A stretch of 64,000 nucleotides of DNA, taken from Reticulascus tulasneorum. Taxonomy: Eukaryota > Ascomycota > Sordariomycetes > Glomerellales > Reticulascaceae. This document shows, in pieces, positions 1-13,700 of this stretch; the stretch's first letter is position 1; each line of letters starts with the position of its first letter. The notes beneath the pieces are model-generated. The model worked only from the letters and a program-made list of their open reading frames with translations, ran no database searches and was not told the origin of the DNA. The position numbers and the translations under genes were made by a program. Location: positions 3,224,001 through 3,288,000 of the forward strand of contig LSAX01000003.1 in NCBI GenBank assembly GCA_001557505.1, written 5' to 3'.

Positions 1-1234
1 TGCCTACCCGGGGCTATAATTGACCGTATAGAACTTGTCAAGCGGACAGGATAGCAAAGGGAATGCCACACTATTTAAGAAGCAGGAAATTAACAAAAGT
101 TTTTGGTGCATGGGGGGAGGTTTCGAATGCCTGATCTGCTAGTTCTGCAGCTTGGCTTTGAGAGATGTACAAGGTCTAGCAGGCTTGAAGATGGAATGAC
201 TTTGTTATAGCAAGGCTTGAGTAGGAGATTATGGAATCAGAAGGTGCTCTGCTTGTCGGGTGGCTAGCTGTGGTGAGGTTCGAGTTGGTGGTGAAGAGTG
301 CATACTTATAAAGGTTGTTGAAATTTAAGAATCGCGTCTCTAGCAATTTGGAGGGGTGAAGACAAAAATGTTCGACAGTAAGCACACGCCCCCTTTGCAG
401 CTGCCCGATTGAAGTTTGGATGCAACTAAGTAGTATAGTAATTACTGGCTGAGGTGTGAGATGAACTACCTTTAGGTAGTTGCCTACTAGGTACCTAATA
501 AAGTAGGGTAGTAAGCTATTAACTAGGTATTAGTGCGAATGCACAGTGCATCCAAACACAACGACAAGCACATGGCCTGGTCCCTAGCTTTCTTTATTAG
601 CGCAAGCGGGGCTGCATGCAGTTGAATCCAACCAAGGGTAAGTTAACTTCTTTTGTGCTAATTAGGCCTACCTTGGTGAATGAGACCCTCTCGCATGTGC
701 AACAACAAACATGACAGTAGGCTTTCAATGTGTATTATCTTTTACCTACGAACATACATATCTAATAAATTCAAATGTTATTATACAAGTCACATAATTG
801 AGGGCCTTTTCAACATTTTTAACTCCACTGTCACGATCCAGAAAGGTCATGTGTAAACCTTCGTAATTTCACGTTTAACACCCCACAGCGGCGCACGGCG
901 ATTTATAGGTACATAGAGCCCGGTAATCAGGTATGCAGGAAGAGAGTTCCGAGCAGAATGAGGATCCACTTAAGACTGTTTAATTGCATACTGTGTCCTG
1001 ATCACAGGTCGACTGAGAAACAAAGGTGGAAGTATCCGTAGTTGGTCGTCTTTTTTTTTTGGTAGTTACGTTTTGCAAAGCAAACAACAACGACATGACA
1101 TATCACCCCCCCAGACGTTCTTATACCATGATGTACATTCATTGCAGGTCACGAGGTGTTTCTCGGAAGTAACGACGCAATTCTACTCAGCCCTGGTCGC
1201 TCCAGCACTCCATGGCAGGCTTTGAAGAGCAAGG
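1..1234. other. Non-coding region upstream of USO1
   Basis: No reading frame here looks like a gene; the longest candidates are short and of odd composition. Two things stand out. Around 466-540 there is a run of CCTA/TAGG-type motifs that recurs in other intergenic stretches of this window, including the core TAGGTACCTA. A T tract lies at about 1051-1060, some 175 bp before the USO1 start codon, where fungal promoters often carry T-rich elements. The rest holds nothing I can name. Confidence 0.6.
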
Positions 1235-4200
1235 ATGTTTTCCATTTCTACTGTCCCAGCGAAACAGTCCGTTAGCGAGACTATCACGGTGTTGAGCGGC
1301 CGTCTCAGCTCAGCAACCTTACTCGAAGACCGCCGCGCAGCTATTCTGGGGTTGCGAAGCTTCGCCAAGGATTTTCCTGCATCTGTTGCGTCAGGCGCTC
1401 TCAGAAGTCTGATTGGGAGCTTGAGCAAAGATGGAGAAGACGTGGATACTGTCAAAGTGGTCCTTGAGACTCTCTTGATGCTCTTTAGTCCCAACGAAGA
1501 CAGTCCAGAGGCATCAGAAGAGATTGCTCTATGGCTTGCTGACGAGTTTACACAACGCCAGGAGAATATCACGCTCCTCCTAGACTTCCTTGAGACCAAC
1601 GACTTTTACTCTCGCTTATACTCCCTTCAGCTTCTCGCAGCTATTCTATCGGCACGTACCGAGAGAACTGAGGAATGTGTTTTTACCGCACCTTTAGGTA
1701 TATCAAGATTGGTAGCAGTTTTAGATGATCGGCGGGAAGCAATTAGGAACGAGGCCATTACTCTACTGACGTATTTGACGCCAACCTCGACCGATATACA
1801 AAAACTGATCGCCTTCGAAAGCGCGTTTGACCGACTGTTTGCTATCATAGCTTCCGAGGGCTCGCTCTCTGATGGTGGACGGATTGTGGAGGACTGCTTG
1901 ATCCTCCTAGCCAACCTCTTGCGATGCAACACATCGAACCAGTCTTTATTCCGCGAGTCTGGATTCATTCTTCGGTTGGCAAAACTGCTTGAGACCGTGC
2001 GAAATGAAAAACAAGAGGAGGGGGATGTTTCCCCCTGGGCTCAGACGCAGCGCAACCGAAACATTTATGCTCTCCTAGCCGTCGTACGCTTGTTCCTAGT
2101 ATCCGGCGCGGTTGGAACGCCGCAGAATCAAGTGGCCTTCTGGCAGCACGGCCTACTCTATCACGCTCTCCAAGTCGCATTTAGTCAATTTGCACAGGCT
2201 CCCATTAAGGCAGAGGTTTGTCTCCCTTCTTACAACCGTAAAACAATATTAAACCCGCTTTTGCAGGCCTTGGTCATGTGTGCCGGTATCATCAGAGGAA
2301 ACTCTGGCCTTCAGGAGAGCTTTGCACAACTCCAGGTACCGTCTCCGCTAGACCATAACATTGAAAACAACAAGGATGAGACCGATATTGTCCCAAAGGT
2401 ATATGTCATCGATGGTCTCCTAGATCTGACCCTCAGCGTGCACGCTGTGGATGCATTTGATATTCGAATGGCCGCTTGCGATTGTCTCAAGGCTTATTTC
2501 TCCAACCATGCCGACATTCGGCTACATTTTTTGAAGAGGGCCATTGAGGGTCACCAGTCGGGTATTGATGAAACAGCCAATGTTCTCACCGTGCTGCTTA
2601 GACCATCTGCGACGACTTCTTCCAGCAATCCGTATCGGAGCTGGTTCGCGGCTGTGATCGCATTTCACCTCATATTTGATAACCCAGTCGCAAAAAGTCT
2701 CGCAATGGCTGTGACCGAAGGGGATGCGTCGAGTGGTGAAGAGGTGGTTACGAGCATTCAAACCGTTGCTGCCCACTTGGTCTCCGGCCTCAATCGTGAA
2801 GATGACAGCAGAGTCATAGTTGGGTACTTGATACTACTCATAGGCTGGCTGTTTGAGGACTTGGATGCGGTTAACGACTTCCTTGGAGAGGGTAGCAATA
2901 TTCAAAGCCTAGTTCAGGCAGTCATCCAGGCGTCTTCAGCTGGTGACATCGTGCAGGGACTATGTGCCATGCTTCTTGGGATTATATACGAGTTCTCCAC
3001 GAAAGATTCCCCCATATCCAGAGCAAGTCTCCACTCTATTTTCATGTCACGCATGGGTCGGGAAAGATATACCGACAAAATGAGCAAGCTCCGGAGTCAC
3101 CCCTTGATGCGCGACTTTGAAGTCCTCCCGCAAAAGCTTGATACTTCGGCACAGGGGAAGCTGCCTGACGTGTATTTCGATGCAACATTTGTGGACTTTT
3201 TCAAAGACAATTACAGTCGGATTCTCCGCGCAATGGACCGAGACCCCGGGATAGAGATTCCCGTGTTGACCAACGGGATCCAGAAGGGTATTTCGCGAGA
3301 ACTAGTAGACTCACTCCGAAGCCAGCTGGGGGAGAAGGACTTAGCCCTGCAAGAAGCCCAAGTCAACCTGGCAGCCATAGAACAGCAAGTTGGCCAGGAA
3401 CAAGCAGATCACAGGCGGACTCGAGAGACGGCCGCAGCTGAACTGTCAAGGATAAAAGGTCTGAACGAAGCACTGCATCTACACCACGACGGAGAGCTCC
3501 AGTGAGTGAAGCATACCTATGCGACGAATACCGCAACACACTAAGTCTCGATAATAGAAAATTACAGAGCAGGCTTTCACAATTGGAAGAGGAGCATCAA
3601 AAACAGATAGAGCAAGCCAGGAAATTGGCCGAATCAGATGCCGACAGATTCCATCGGCGTGCGGAAGCTGGGATGGCTGATTTGAGAGCAACGATCAGTC
3701 GATTGGAAGTGGATTTGATGAAGGTATGGAAACGCCCAACGAGCCCTGGAAAAGCTTGAAGGCTGGCTGACGTTGACTACAGGCGAATAAGAGCAAGGTA
3801 CAAGAGATTCTGACCATGCGGGAGGAATTTTCCGGCAAGCTCAAAACTCAGTCATCTCTCGCTGAGAAAGCGGAGGATCGCATTAAACTGCTGGAGAAGG
3901 AGCTACATAACGCAGCAGTACAGGCTGAACAAGTAAGTCTTGAAAGTATCTATCTGGCTTATGGTTCCAGTTCTATTGTATTAATTGAATACAATCAGGC
4001 AGCGCTCTCGCTGAAGCGGGTCGAAGATGAAAAAAGGGCTACTCAGAACGAGCTTGACGACTTGCTAATGGTTTTCGGCGACCTGGAAGAAAAGGTGGCC
4101 AGATACAAGGTTTGATAACCCATCATAGGAACATTCGGCGGGAGTGGTAGGCTAATTTGCACAATTAAACAGACTCGGCTTGTTGGGTTTGGAGAAGGGG

Positions 4201-4256
4201 TCTCCGATGGTGAAGATGGGAACGAGGACGAGGACGTTGACAGCGAAGTCGACTAG
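1235..4256 (+). CDS. USO1: Vesicle-tethering factor Uso1/p115 (general vesicular transport factor)
   Basis: Golgi vesicle-tethering protein of the Uso1/p115 family, which links ER-derived COPII vesicles to the cis-Golgi with the GTPase Ypt1/Rab1. Exons 1235-2215, 2267-3501, 3558-3723, 3783-3932, 3999-4109 and 4173-4256 keep frame throughout and give 908 residues. The first 640 or so residues form the armadillo-type head; the segments SSATLLEDRRAAILGLRSFA and DEDSPEASEEIALWLADEFT-like text (here NEDSPEASEEIALWLADEFT) are typical. A coiled-coil tail follows, with the conserved ELDDLLMVFGDLEEKVARYK near the end, then an acidic C-terminus ending DVDSEVD. The first intron (51 bp) and the fourth (66 bp) contain no stop and are multiples of three, so they read through; alignment with the family argues that both are removed. 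The tail is much shorter than in yeast Uso1 (about 1790 residues) and close to animal p115. A small upstream exon replacing the first few residues cannot be excluded. Confidence 0.93.
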
Positions 4257-5470
4257 GTTAAGCCGAGGAGACCAAGTATTGACTGTCCCTCACCAACCCA
4301 GCTATGTAATGGACGCTGAGATGGTCTGTAAGCATTGTTCAAAGAGACCCGACCACGAGACAATCTTGAAGGTACAACTGTCAACTGACAGATGTTTTGT
4401 ACGCCTTTATCCTAACAATACTTTGTCTAGGCAAGCCAATGTCGAGTATTTTGGTGCAGGGTGATCACAGGTGATGTCACTCGGGCCTCACCCGTACCGC
4501 GGGTCTCCATGGAATTGAATCCCTGCCCACCTTCGCTGGTGCCTTGCAGGATAGCTTTAGGGGGGTCGGCTTCCACCAACTTTGCCTATCTCTGAAGCTT
4601 CGTCTTTTCTCTCGTAACATCACAGGTCCCACTTTGCCCACGACGCACGCAGGTGCATGTTTCGTGTCGACTTTTTGTTCAACATCATCATGCCCCTGCG
4701 AACTGCCGATGCTGACGATCAAGTCAGTTAGGGGTAGATTACTTGGTGCAGCTACGGCGATTTAGTTGCTCCCATGGCATGCGATCAATCAAGTGCCCTG
4801 CATTTCATCACTGCTCGGAGAGCTGGTCCGTCTAGCGTGAAGCACAACCATTCCTGGCTACTTTGAGAGCACATAGCCATAAGCTTGCCCATCACAATAT
4901 TCACACTGTCTCAGGGGCTTGCTTGGACGGTCTAATGCTTGGTGACAGATTTTGTATCCTGGGATTTGCCTACTAGTTACAATTGAGAGCATCCATAACG
5001 CACGGAACGCGTGTCGTAATACCATGCATAGATAGAATGGTTTAGTTTCCGCAAGTATACATATTTCCTATCCGACTATAATAGCAGCATCTACTAATTA
5101 GGTGGGCATGTTACTAAGTGCCCGTATGGGGGGAGTCTGTGCAGGTAGGTAGGTGTGACTTTGAGCGCCACTGCAGCCAGATCCTTCAGAGAGCGAACCA
5201 ACTACCTAGACTAGGTGCCTTCCCTGAGAGAAGAAGAGAAAGTTAGACAGAGCAACATCCCCGCACCACTCCCGTCTTCCCCACCACAACCCCCCCCCCC
5301 CCCTCAAGGAACCCAAGATTTGGAGGAAAGAAAAAAAGAAAGAAAAAAATGTACTGGCACGGCTACCCACAAATCTACAATCCAAAAATTGACTGTCGAT
5401 GTCATCCAACACCGGCCGTCCCCCGTAAACAGACAGCCATACCAACTTCACTTCTTAAAACAGAGTCGTC
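4257..5470. other. Intergenic region USO1 / PRMT3-like gene
   Basis: No convincing gene. The right end looks like the leader of the methyltransferase gene: an AGGTAGGTAGGT run at about 5142-5154, a tract of 14 C at 5290-5303, then a purine-rich stretch to about 5350, ending 120 bp before the start codon. Short frames at 4477-4765 on both strands have no recognisable content. Confidence 0.55.
5290..5303 (+). repeat. Homopolymer C tract
   Basis: Fourteen consecutive C, followed within 25 bases by an A/G-rich stretch. It sits in the probable 5' leader of the methyltransferase gene. Such tracts vary in length and are prone to sequencing error. Confidence 0.8.
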
Positions 5471-7270
<1,800 letters not shown>

Positions 7271-7486
7271 GGTTGGTTCTCGCGCGAATCGACGACAGCC
7301 ACTGGGCAGGGACCGGCATGGGCAGGCCTACAATATCTCCCAAAGGAACCGATACATGAATAGGTGTTCAGTTACGCAAGCCCCCAAGGCACTGACTCAC
7401 TGCATGGTCATTTTGTCCAACGTTGCAAGTTTGCACACATTATATCCTGTTGGTAAGACTTGGTGGCATGCCAGACAACCGGGCTC

Positions 7487-10261
7487 TTAGTAATGTGGGA
7501 CACCTAAACTTTGTAGAATCAAATTTACAATGCTCAAAAATCCTTCGCCGAGAATGAAGCCCTGCCAGCGCCCCGTCAGTTTGGGCACACAACATTCAAG
7601 GATGTGGTGTCAGTGACCACGACCGGGGACACAGGACCACTCACCGATGCCAGTACTATTAACGGAGTACTTGACCGTCCCTTGCTTGATAGCCAGTACC
7701 AGCTGAGCAAACCCCCAGCTGTGCGTGCGAGAGTAAATGAGGGGACATTATACATTCCTTGTTTTGTGAGTAAGATAAAGTGGTTGGCAATTTGAAATCT
7801 TACCAACAGCTACTGCTATTCCACCAGGAACAAACTTCCGCCACGGCTTCCCAATTGATATTGTTCTAATAATCGTGACGACAGCGAAAATTACACCAAA
7901 CCCGAGGGCCCATTCTTTGGCCATGTACGGCAGGCCCTTGCCCGTGACAAGTCTCGCTGTGAAGATCCAGACATATCCAGTTGGGACTTGAAATAAGTCG
8001 CCGGGTATTTGATACACACTGGAGTGACATGGTATAATCAGCTCGTGTCCTTAACGGAGGAGAAACAACACCTGCGCCGCCTGGCTATGTGGGGAAGATG
8101 CGCTTTGTAGCAAGCAATGGCAGACTGGCCAAGGGTAAAACCTACGCCGTGTAAAGTTGGTAAATACAAGCACTCGTGATAGCTCCAGCAGTGGCGCCGA
8201 TGATCTGACCCCAGAATTGTGCGTTTGGCGCTGCCCCAAGAAGATGGCCAGTCTTCAGATCTTGCATAAGATCTCCAGCTTGTAATGCACCCTGGAGGTG
8301 AAAGTCAGTTACTGCAGCTGAGACACTAGGCTATGTTCTACATACTGCTTCGGACTATACAACGAGTCAGCTGCGGTGTCCTTGTTCCGTCTGCTTTGCA
8401 TGATTGAGAGGCGTGGACTTACTACGGCACCTGCAACGAGATTGATCAAGACGCTTGATTTGTGCGTTTGGGGGATGATCAGGGCGAAGAACAACTGAGA
8501 GAGTTTGCTTATCCCAGAAACAGGGTTGAGGTCTGTCTCGCCGAGGGCTCTTACTCCCATAATGCTGAGAAGAAGTGCCATAAGAACGGCAATCACTGTC
8601 GCATAGAGAGGAACCAAGGCACCAAACACAATGCGGATTGTTACGACACATAATACCACCGATGCGACCAAACCAATCGAGACTGTTTTGTTGCTAATTA
8701 GCTGCTCCGGGGGGGCGTCGGCATCTTCGAAGTCCGAATCGTCGTCATCGATGATGGGTGAATGCTGCAACGAACTCGGGTCCGACCGAGGAGTTGGTCG
8801 TGCCGCCATTCCCTGAGAAGTGTCCTCGCTCTCGTCTGCATAAACCGCAGAGTATCCAGGAGGTGGATAACTGCTAGCGAGACGGCCCGGAACGAGCCAC
8901 AACAGTCGCCTCCGAGCTGTTCGTAGAATGCTAACGCCGGCAACCCCCCCAAGCGGGCGTAGGGCAATGTAGGCGAGACTGACAATCGCGTCAGCGAGCA
9001 TTATGGCCAAAGAGACCCATACAATCCATCCCTTGCTGCCATGTTCCCAGTCGTCAATGGAGCCAGGTGCCCAGCCGTTATACTTCGCAAGGGGTGAGAG
9101 AATACCCCAACCGATCACGGCACCCAGAGTCATATGGAGCGTAGTTTCAGGACCCATGATTATACCCTGGCCAACGTATGCAGGACTGGGATTGAGAGTC
9201 CAAAGCCAGGCCTTTCCTGCAACCTTCCCGAAGATAGGAATATTTCGAAGCGCTGGGAAGAAGTAGGTACAGAGAGTATAGAGTCCGGAAGCGAGGAAGC
9301 ATGACATTAGTAGTCTCATATTGGACGCCCAATCTTGCTGTAATTGGCCATCTGGCTCGAGCAGGCCGTGCTGTTCTGGATCCGGGTGGCTCTCTGGGTG
9401 ACTTCTCTCTTCATCCGCCACTGACGTTGAATTGTTCTCCGGAACGAGGCTTGCAAACCCGCCCGAGGCTTCTATGGCCGAGCCTCCTGCAGAGGCTTGA
9501 CGCGTCTGACCGTGGAGCACTCCAATCAGAACGGCCGTGCTGAAGCCGCTAGGAAACCGCAACCTCTCCCTGATAATGACCTGCCGACGGCTGGAGAATG
9601 AGTTAGTGCACAGGAAAGTTGGTCGACACGCCGTGTGTTTCAAGCAGATGGCGATAACACGCGGTAACTGAGAACCGCTTACAGTGGAACAGCGAAAATA
9701 ACGCCAAAGTAGCAAAGACCGAGAGACCATACAATGAGTTTCCACAGACTCAGTTTTATAGGGCCTTGCTCCTCGGTGGTCAACAGGTAGTTCATCGCGG
9801 GGACCTAGTCCCTGTTAGTGATATTTTCTTTCTGTACAGCCGACATTCATGTTTATTTATGTATGCATGCTTTGACTTACGACGCCCACAAAACCACAGC
9901 CTAGTGGCATTATGGCCATGCTTCCAGCAACTGTCTGGACTAAAACATTCTCTACCGGACTAAAGGGGAGTCGCAAGTGACGTGACAGAGTCTTGAAAAA
10001 TGCAAAGCCCATCAAGCTGGCTGGCATTGTCATCGTGCTTACCCAGCCTGTCTGAAGACCGAAATACATGTTAGAGAAGCAGATAACAAGGCCTACCATC
10101 AATCCTACAAGGACGCCTCGGATGGTAAAGCTGCGGCCGGATATTGATGGGGTTGCCTTGACATCCGTACTCCTGGGGGATACGGTAAGGCGAGTTCCAT
10201 CCTCATGTTGCAGCAGCGGAGAGGCAGAGGACGTTGTAAGTGCTCCCCGGTCGGGCGCCAT
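7487..10261 (-). CDS. OPT-family oligopeptide transporter (YGL114W-like)
   Basis: Multi-pass membrane transporter of the oligopeptide transporter superfamily, closest in my recall to the uncharacterised yeast protein YGL114W; substrate unknown. Exons in coding order: 10261-9881, 9804-9683, 9590-8423, 8291-8146, 8018-7804, 7757-7645 and 7561-7487, giving 739 residues (YGL114W has about 725). Landmarks are VICFSNMYFGLQTGWVSTMT in the first membrane region, VPAMNYLLTTEEQGPIKLS, QAGDLMQDLKTGHLLGAAP after the fourth exon start, VYQIPGDLFQVPTGYVW and a C-terminal GFILGEGFLSIVNLIL. A hydrophilic acidic loop of roughly 60 residues (DDDDSDFEDAD) lies mid-protein and is probably cytosolic. The join of exons 3 and 4 (131 bp intron) lacks about three residues usually present (S-E-A before GALQAGD), so that boundary may be slightly off. 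The 46 bp intron is the shortest in the window. Confidence 0.88.
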
Positions 10262-10761
10262 CGTTCTAAAGTAGTTGACGAGGCTGATCACTGAGGGAAA
10301 TGGAGGTGATGATGGATCAATGGCATGTGCCCATGTGGTTTAAAGGAATGATCGCATTTGTGCACACCAGCAATATTAGGTAATCCAAAATCTGCCTGGG
10401 TACTTACTTAAGGTAACTTACCTAGTACCTTATGATTAAATGACCAAATCACCCCACCACACAGGGTAGGTACGTAACCAAGGTAGGTAGGTACCTTAGG
10501 TACCTCAGTGCAAAAGTTCGCAGTAATTAATTGTTCTCTCCATCGCCAGCATCTTAACTCCTCCACCATGCAGATCCCCAGCGGCAAACCATATCTAATT
10601 AGTAATTGAACATCGATATATACATGCGGAATGCCAATGTAAACTGGAGAGTTTGTTCCCAACAGCAAAAAAAGAAAGCGTCAGTGACAAGACCATAGGG
10701 GCTTGCTATCAATACATAGGTATTCAGTACATATTCTCGGGCCATTGTCAGGGCTAGCCCT
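10262..10761. other. Intergenic region OPT transporter / RAV1
   Basis: About 500 bp between the start of the transporter and the 3' end of RAV1, both on the minus strand, so it should hold the transporter promoter and the RAV1 terminator. The striking content is a motif cluster at 10411-10506. No gene is visible. Confidence 0.6.
10411..10506. repeat. Cluster of AGGTAGGTACCT-type motifs
   Basis: Within under 100 bp there are several overlapping copies of AGGTA/TACCT units, including AGGTAGGTAGGTACCTTAGG and ACTTACCTAGTACCTTA. Many are self-complementary. Similar motifs occur in most longer intergenic stretches of this window and I saw no such cluster inside the coding exons. Function unknown. 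Confidence 0.7.
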
Positions 10762-13700
10762 TTAAAACCCAAAGTTATCAAGCAGTGAGCTGGAGTCGGG
10801 CTCCTGGAATACTGTCGGCGCAGCAGATTTTCCGTGCCCGCCAGATCTCATGCCGACGTGGAGACTTGACATAGGAAGGTCAGCTACTACGAGCGAACTT
10901 CGTCGTCGTAGTAACGTCAAGGGGTTGATTTCGCCTCCAAGGCCTGGGACATACTTCACCCCCGGGCTAGGGAATTCCCAGTTACGCACTATAATGTTCA
11001 GCTTGGTACATATGGACAGGCATAGGCCGATTAACGAACCTAGGTCGAGACCGAGAAGATCACACCCCATCCGATCATACAGCTTGGCACTGTGGAGGAC
11101 GAATTCCCACTCAACTTTTGGGGTGACTTTGGACGCTCCGCGGAGGGTCTGAAGCGTAGTCTGCCGCAACTGAGAGTACAAAACGACCAGTGCTGGATCA
11201 TCAGTAAGAAAAAGTTTCGATTGCATATCGGGAGACCAAGGCGTCTCCAGTAAGGTATAAACCGGAGTCTAAGTGAACCAGTATCAGCATTCACATCCAC
11301 CAAAAGGGAGATATGGTTTCTTCGCCCTACAATCAAGGCACGGACAGCCATGTCCTTGCGGTTTAGCATCCAAAATGCCCATGAAGCAAGCCACCGATTC
11401 CCTTCCCTCGCCGCAACTCCAAGGACTTCTTCCTCTAACAATCTTCGAAGGACTGGCCCATGATCACCCTCGTAAACCCGAGCGATGGCCACGGCGAGTT
11501 GAAGATCCTTTAGTTGATTGAGACAGACATTCACAGCATCTTGCAGCCGGTCTGCCAAAAGAAAGAAAGCAGCCGCGTATTCTAGGTCCATGGTCAGCAA
11601 CCGGAACAGCCGCCATCGTACCGAGAAGGTTCTTACCGAATCGCCTCTTGCTGAGCAATGCATAAGCATTCTTGAGGGCCGTTGTCCGCCACTTAGGGTC
11701 GTCGAAATTATTTGCCAGGAGCCTCTGCGTGACGCCTTGCTCGCGATTCCAGCTGGCCATTCGCCAGAGACCTTGCAAGACTGCTTTCTTTCGAAGAGCC
11801 AGGTAAAAAAGACTGCAGTGGACAGGATTCTTCATCTCACTCTTGGTATACTCATTGCGCGCAATCTGTTCGAATTGGGCTTTCTGCAATTCTTGTTAAA
11901 ACTCCAAACGGCGCCAGGAGCCGATATATAACTCACCAAAGAAACGTGATCACTCAGCCACATGAACATGCCACTCTCCCTCGCGTTCTGCCATAGTAGC
12001 GTACCGTGATACTGCCGAGATACGAAATCTACAAGGATATCTTGGCTCGTGGAGTGGTAAGCCCAGTTGATTTCTCTCCAAGACATGTGGATCTCGTTAG
12101 TGCGACCTTTTCGAAGCGCATGCTGCCGAAAGAAGAGCATAAACCGTGCACCGTTCTCGTCCATGGATCGACGCTGTTTCTCTACCAAGCCTATGCATTC
12201 AATGATATCTGCCAACTGGATCTGCTCGTGTCCCGATAGTTGAGAAAGGCCGACCTTGGTAAGCCGCTCGTTGATAGTAACTGCCACTTCCTCGCTGAAG
12301 GACTCATCACTCTCTTCCAGCAATGGCCCGCGGCTAAAATATGATCCTAGTTTGTTCTCGGAAACCCGCGTTTCATGTCCCTGTGATATTTATTAGCGAC
12401 ATCAATGTACGGGATGCGAGCGACTCACATTTGCTATGTAGAACTCGGCCAGGTCCAGCCCCAGGTAATCATCCACGGTCTCACCCTCGACATGGTACTT
12501 AAGTGCCTTGGACAGCGCCATCAAGACACGCCGGACCACCATACTCTTTCCGGCGAGGATGCACTGGCTAAGAAACTGTGGGTGAAAGACTGGCAAGGGC
12601 CCGTTGAACCTCTGCACAACTTCAAAGAGATCCCATGCACCGTCTCTTCTATGCGGCAACCGCAGGCTGGTGACGAGGGAGCTAGACAAGCCGAAATCTC
12701 TGTCATGAACGAACATCTGGTTTCCCGCTCCAATCACCAAGTGTCCGTCACCCAGCCACGTAGAGTCGCCAATCGGATGTGGTGTGAGTTCACGGGTACT
12801 AATTTCGCGAATTGGAGCCCACGCAGGGCCTTTATTCAGATAGTCGTAGCGCATCTGCGATAAAAGAATTACTCTGTGCTGAAATCCAACCGCCAGGATA
12901 GACTGTGAGTCTGGCGTTGATGTCCAGTCAAGATCTTGGATCGCAGTATCGGTTTGATATGTTTGGGCGTACTCCAATCGAGCACCACCGACGTCCCAGA
13001 TTGAAAGTTGAGCTCGAGTAGAATCTACAAGGGCCGCTTTCTTGAGGGTGCTGCCGCTGACAAGCGCAGGGTCTGATACCCCTGTCTCCGTGGAGGAGGT
13101 TGACAACCAACCCACGCTGCTATTGCTTTGGTCGACTCGGGCAGTCCAAAACTCGACGCGTCCCGAGTGCGTGTACGAGATTGCAACATCCCGGGCGAAG
13201 ACATCAAGAAATCCAGAAGTCAGGGGCGCGGACCCTGCAGGATCTACCGGTAGTACATATGCCAGACCCGCAGCATCCTGCAAGTGGAATTTGCAAAACT
13301 CTCGAACTGAAGCCTCTCTTCGATTATGAACGGCGGCCTCTCGAGAATAGCGTGGCAAGTTAACCTCCCACACAATGCCTTCCTGCTCGGAGGTAATTGT
13401 GGCAATGTGTGCAACGGAGGAGTCTTCAGCTCTCCGGCGAGGCAGAATGAGAAGACATAATGGTTTTCCGGAGATGGCATAGGGACGGCTATCTAATAGC
13501 AACGCAGTGCTCTGGCGACAATCCCACAGTGACAAGGCGTCATGCTTCAGAAACACTAGGAATCGACCTTTTCTGAGAACACACATCCGATGAATGTGTT
13601 TTTCTTCTGGGATGATGGTCTGGCACGAAAAATTTGAGAGTCCTTTTTCGATAGCATGTTTCCACACAATAGTCTCGCCTTTGGCGGTTCTTGACACGAC

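Noticed and set aside
176..385. 69-codon minus-strand frame near the left edge
   Set aside because: Low-complexity, no neighbour or motif support, and stops in all frames around it.
4477..4765. Overlapping short frames between USO1 and the methyltransferase gene
   Set aside because: Both strands are open by chance here; neither shows domain-like sequence or splice sites that extend it.
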